From an uncultured Pseudomonadota bacterium (GTDB taxonomy: Bacteria > Myxococcota_A > Bradymonadia > Bradymonadales > Bradymonadaceae): 64,000 nt of DNA. The notes under the pieces were generated by a model. It was given only the letters and a program-made list of their open reading frames with translations. It was not told where the DNA came from and did not search any database. Of the stretch, positions 63,645 through 64,000 are shown piece after piece (within the stretch, counting starts at the first letter, position 1; the number at the start of each line of letters is the position of its first letter). Location: assembly GCA_913057905.1 (NCBI GenBank), contig CAJXPB010000001.1, forward strand, positions 992,001-1,056,000, in the 5' to 3' direction. A program made the position numbers and the translations under genes.

Positions 63645-64000
63645 CTACTTGGCGACGCGGCGCAGCCCGCGGCGAGAGAACATCTGGTCATCGACATCGA
63701 CGTCGAACTCCAGATCCTCGTAGACCATCTCGGTCCGCTCGTCCTCTTCGCCTGTCGGACGGACGACCAGCTTCATCGGAATCATTCGTCCGTTTACCTT
63801 CTCGAGGTCCGAGAATCGCATCGTCCGGACGACCTCGCCGTCGTCGTAGAACTCCTGGCGCACCGGCACCCAGGTGCCCGGTTTCACCCAGAAGACCATC
63901 TTGGAATAGACGACCGGCGTGTCGGGCCTGGGCGTCAGCGTCACCTTGAGCATCGTGTCGCCGTCTTTTTCATCGCGCTCCACGGTGCCCTTGTAGTCGG
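63645..64000 (-). CDS. LolA-like outer-membrane lipoprotein-sorting protein, 5' end outside
   Basis: The visible 118 codons are the C-terminal part; the frame is open to the window edge with DYKGTVERDEKDG upstream of the GTG at 63983, so that is not the start. FWVKPGTWVPVRQEFYDDG and DLEKVNGRMIPMKLVV are typical of the LolA-like 'outer membrane lipoprotein-sorting protein' family (PF17131). Such genes usually sit beside FtsX-type permeases, as here. It should bind lipid-modified cargo in the periplasm. Confidence 0.88.
   Translation of the reverse strand, partial: DYKGTVERDEKDGDTMLKVTLTPRPDTPVVYSKMVFWVKPGTWVPVRQEFYDDGEVVRTMRFSDLEKVNGRMIPMKLVVRPTGEEDERTEMVYEDLEFDVDVDDQMFSRRGLRRVAK

Overview
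The window is about 64 kb of GC-rich, densely coding chromosomal DNA from a Gram-negative bacterium. The gene content points to a deltaproteobacteria-like lineage such as Bradymonadota or Myxococcota (inference). The clues are a complete gspC-N type II secretion operon, Hanks-type kinases, an FHA-adenylate cyclase, a MYXO-CTERM-like C-terminus, FG-GAP surface proteins and a Ccm system resembling the CcmG/CcmH-less type. No rRNA, phage or CRISPR is present; one tRNA-Leu was found.

Layout. 1-4.2 kb: the end of a lipoprotein gene, an HD phosphohydrolase, a 38-residue membrane protein, an unknown helical protein and tRNA-Leu(CAG). 4.3-9.6 kb (minus strand): an FHA-GAF-adenylate cyclase, a Ser/Thr kinase and a GH57 glycosidase, probably one operon. 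9.8-26.4 kb: an NtrC-type activator, then two 13-bp palindromes 40 bp apart, a near-consensus sigma-54 promoter and the 12-gene T2SS operon gspCDEFGHIJKLMN. 26.5-32.9 kb: uvrA, a kinase-like protein lacking the catalytic Asp, rplU-rpmA and obgE. 32.8-41.4 kb: cytochrome c maturation genes in two divergent blocks (ccmC and ccmD-like on minus; ccmE, ccmF, a CcmI-like zinc-ribbon protein, an unknown membrane protein, ccmA and ccmB on plus) around moaA. CcmE carries CxxxY instead of the haem-binding His.

41.4-48.9 kb is the accessory part. A REP-associated transposase sits between inverted REP palindromes. It is followed by an MscS channel, a DUF3817 protein, more REP repeats, a 46-bp remnant of the 3' end of an epimerase gene, and a visibly AT-richer segment with a surface lipoprotein and an FG-GAP/MYXO-CTERM-like protein fused in frame to a second lipoprotein. 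The intact epimerase gene begins exactly where that segment ends.

48.9-57.8 kb: two NAD-dependent epimerases, a glycosyltransferase, a YfbR-like HD protein, a short HPPD-like dioxygenase and a homogentisate dioxygenase (tyrosine catabolism), a lipoprotein and a large acidic membrane protein. 57.9-64 kb (minus strand): a LolA-like protein (cut by the window edge), two FtsX-type permeases, a LolD-type ATPase, a beta-barrel protein and a CPBP intramembrane protease, most likely an envelope export operon.

Overall the region is rich in envelope functions. The best-supported unusual points are the sigma-54 control architecture of the T2SS, the CxxxY Ccm system with two accessory proteins, the REP/transposase unit with an altered HUH motif, and the epimerase-end remnant bordering a foreign-looking segment.
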